A stretch of DNA of 11,382 nt, from contig JACPQH010000068.1 in NCBI GenBank assembly GCA_016190585.1, forward strand, positions 1-11,382, given 5' to 3'. Both the position numbers and the translations under genes were made by a program. Shown one piece after another: positions 11,229-11,382 of this stretch. The number at the start of each line of letters is the position of its first letter. The first letter of the stretch is position 1. Source of the stretch: Chloroflexota bacterium. Lineage in GTDB: Bacteria > Chloroflexota > Dehalococcoidia > Dehalococcoidales > RBG-16-60-22. The notes under the pieces are model-generated. The model was not told the DNA's origin and searched no databases. It saw nothing but the letters and a program-made list of their open reading frames with translations.

Positions 11229-11382
11229 CCAAACGCATCATCCCCTGTCTCGACGTCAAGGGTGGGCGGGTGGTCAAGGGCACGAGCTTCGTTGGCCTGC
11301 GCGATGTCGGTGATCCCGTCGCGCTGGCCGCCCACTACTACCAGGCGGGAGCCGACGAGCTTGTCTTCCTGGACATCACCGC
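11222..11382 (+). CDS. hisF: Imidazole glycerol phosphate synthase, cyclase subunit HisF (N-terminal part)
   Basis: The first 53 codons of HisF, cut by the window edge. The protein begins [20 protein letters not shown], the canonical HisF opening, with catalytic Asp11 in PCLDVK. It continues with [19 protein letters not shown] and FLDITA, matching strand beta-2 of the (beta/alpha)8 barrel. It closes the imidazole ring using ammonia delivered by HisH. The ATG lies inside the end of hisH (7-base overlap), with GGAG (11211-11214) 7 bases upstream. Confidence 0.96.
   Translation, partial: MLTKRIIPCLDVKGGRVVKGTSFVGLRDVGDPVALAAHYYQAGADELVFLDIT

Noticed and set aside
1..11382. Search for CRISPR arrays, tRNA or rRNA genes, phage or defence modules
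   Set aside because: No regularly spaced direct repeats, no cloverleaf-like or rRNA sequence, and no proteins of known defence or phage families were seen on reading both strands.

Overview
This window of about 11.4 kb is GC-rich bacterial chromosome, mostly housekeeping genes in short, tightly packed operons on both strands. The gene set (membrane-anchored S41 protease, YmdB-like macrodomain protein, CDF metal exporter, CvpA-like protein, polA-mutM, tandem nitroreductases, histidine phosphatase, SDR, hisH-hisF), the high GC and the family of palindromic intergenic repeats suggest an environmental anaerobe-type bacterium. My best guess is Chloroflexota, class Dehalococcoidia. This is inference from gene style; no marker in the window proves it.

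Layout. (1) 1-124 is the right end of an IS3-family insertion sequence, with the C-terminus of its transposase. (2) 221-1432 is a secreted or membrane-anchored carboxy-terminal processing protease. It is preceded by a good -35/-10 pair that overlaps the first ATG and so argues for a downstream TTG start. (3) 1433-1780 has no gene but holds palindromic repeats. (4) 1781-3288 is a translationally coupled pair: a MacroD-type ADP-ribose hydrolase and a CDF zinc/cation exporter (GTGA overlap). (5) 3305-3380 is another inverted repeat, followed by a CvpA-like membrane protein that converges on mutM with overlapping stop codons. (6) On the minus strand, polA runs from an extended -10 promoter that abuts its ATG, then couples to mutM through TAATG. 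This places a gap-filling polymerase and an oxidised-base glycosylase in one unit. (7) Upstream on the minus strand is a three-gene operon: histidine phosphatase, nitroreductase, nitroreductase. (8) Divergent from it is a stand-alone SDR oxidoreductase. (9) The right edge holds hisH and the beginning of hisF, the two subunits of imidazole glycerol phosphate synthase, overlapping by 7 bases.

I see no CRISPR array, tRNA, rRNA, phage genes, toxin-antitoxin pair or recognisable defence island. I do not find a clearly new biological system. The points most worth a second look are the polymerase I active sites (proofreading residues lost, and Asp in place of the usual motif A Glu), the leaderless or promoter-corrected starts, the macrodomain/CDF coupling, the SDR with altered catalytic-tetrad positions, and the palindromic repeats.
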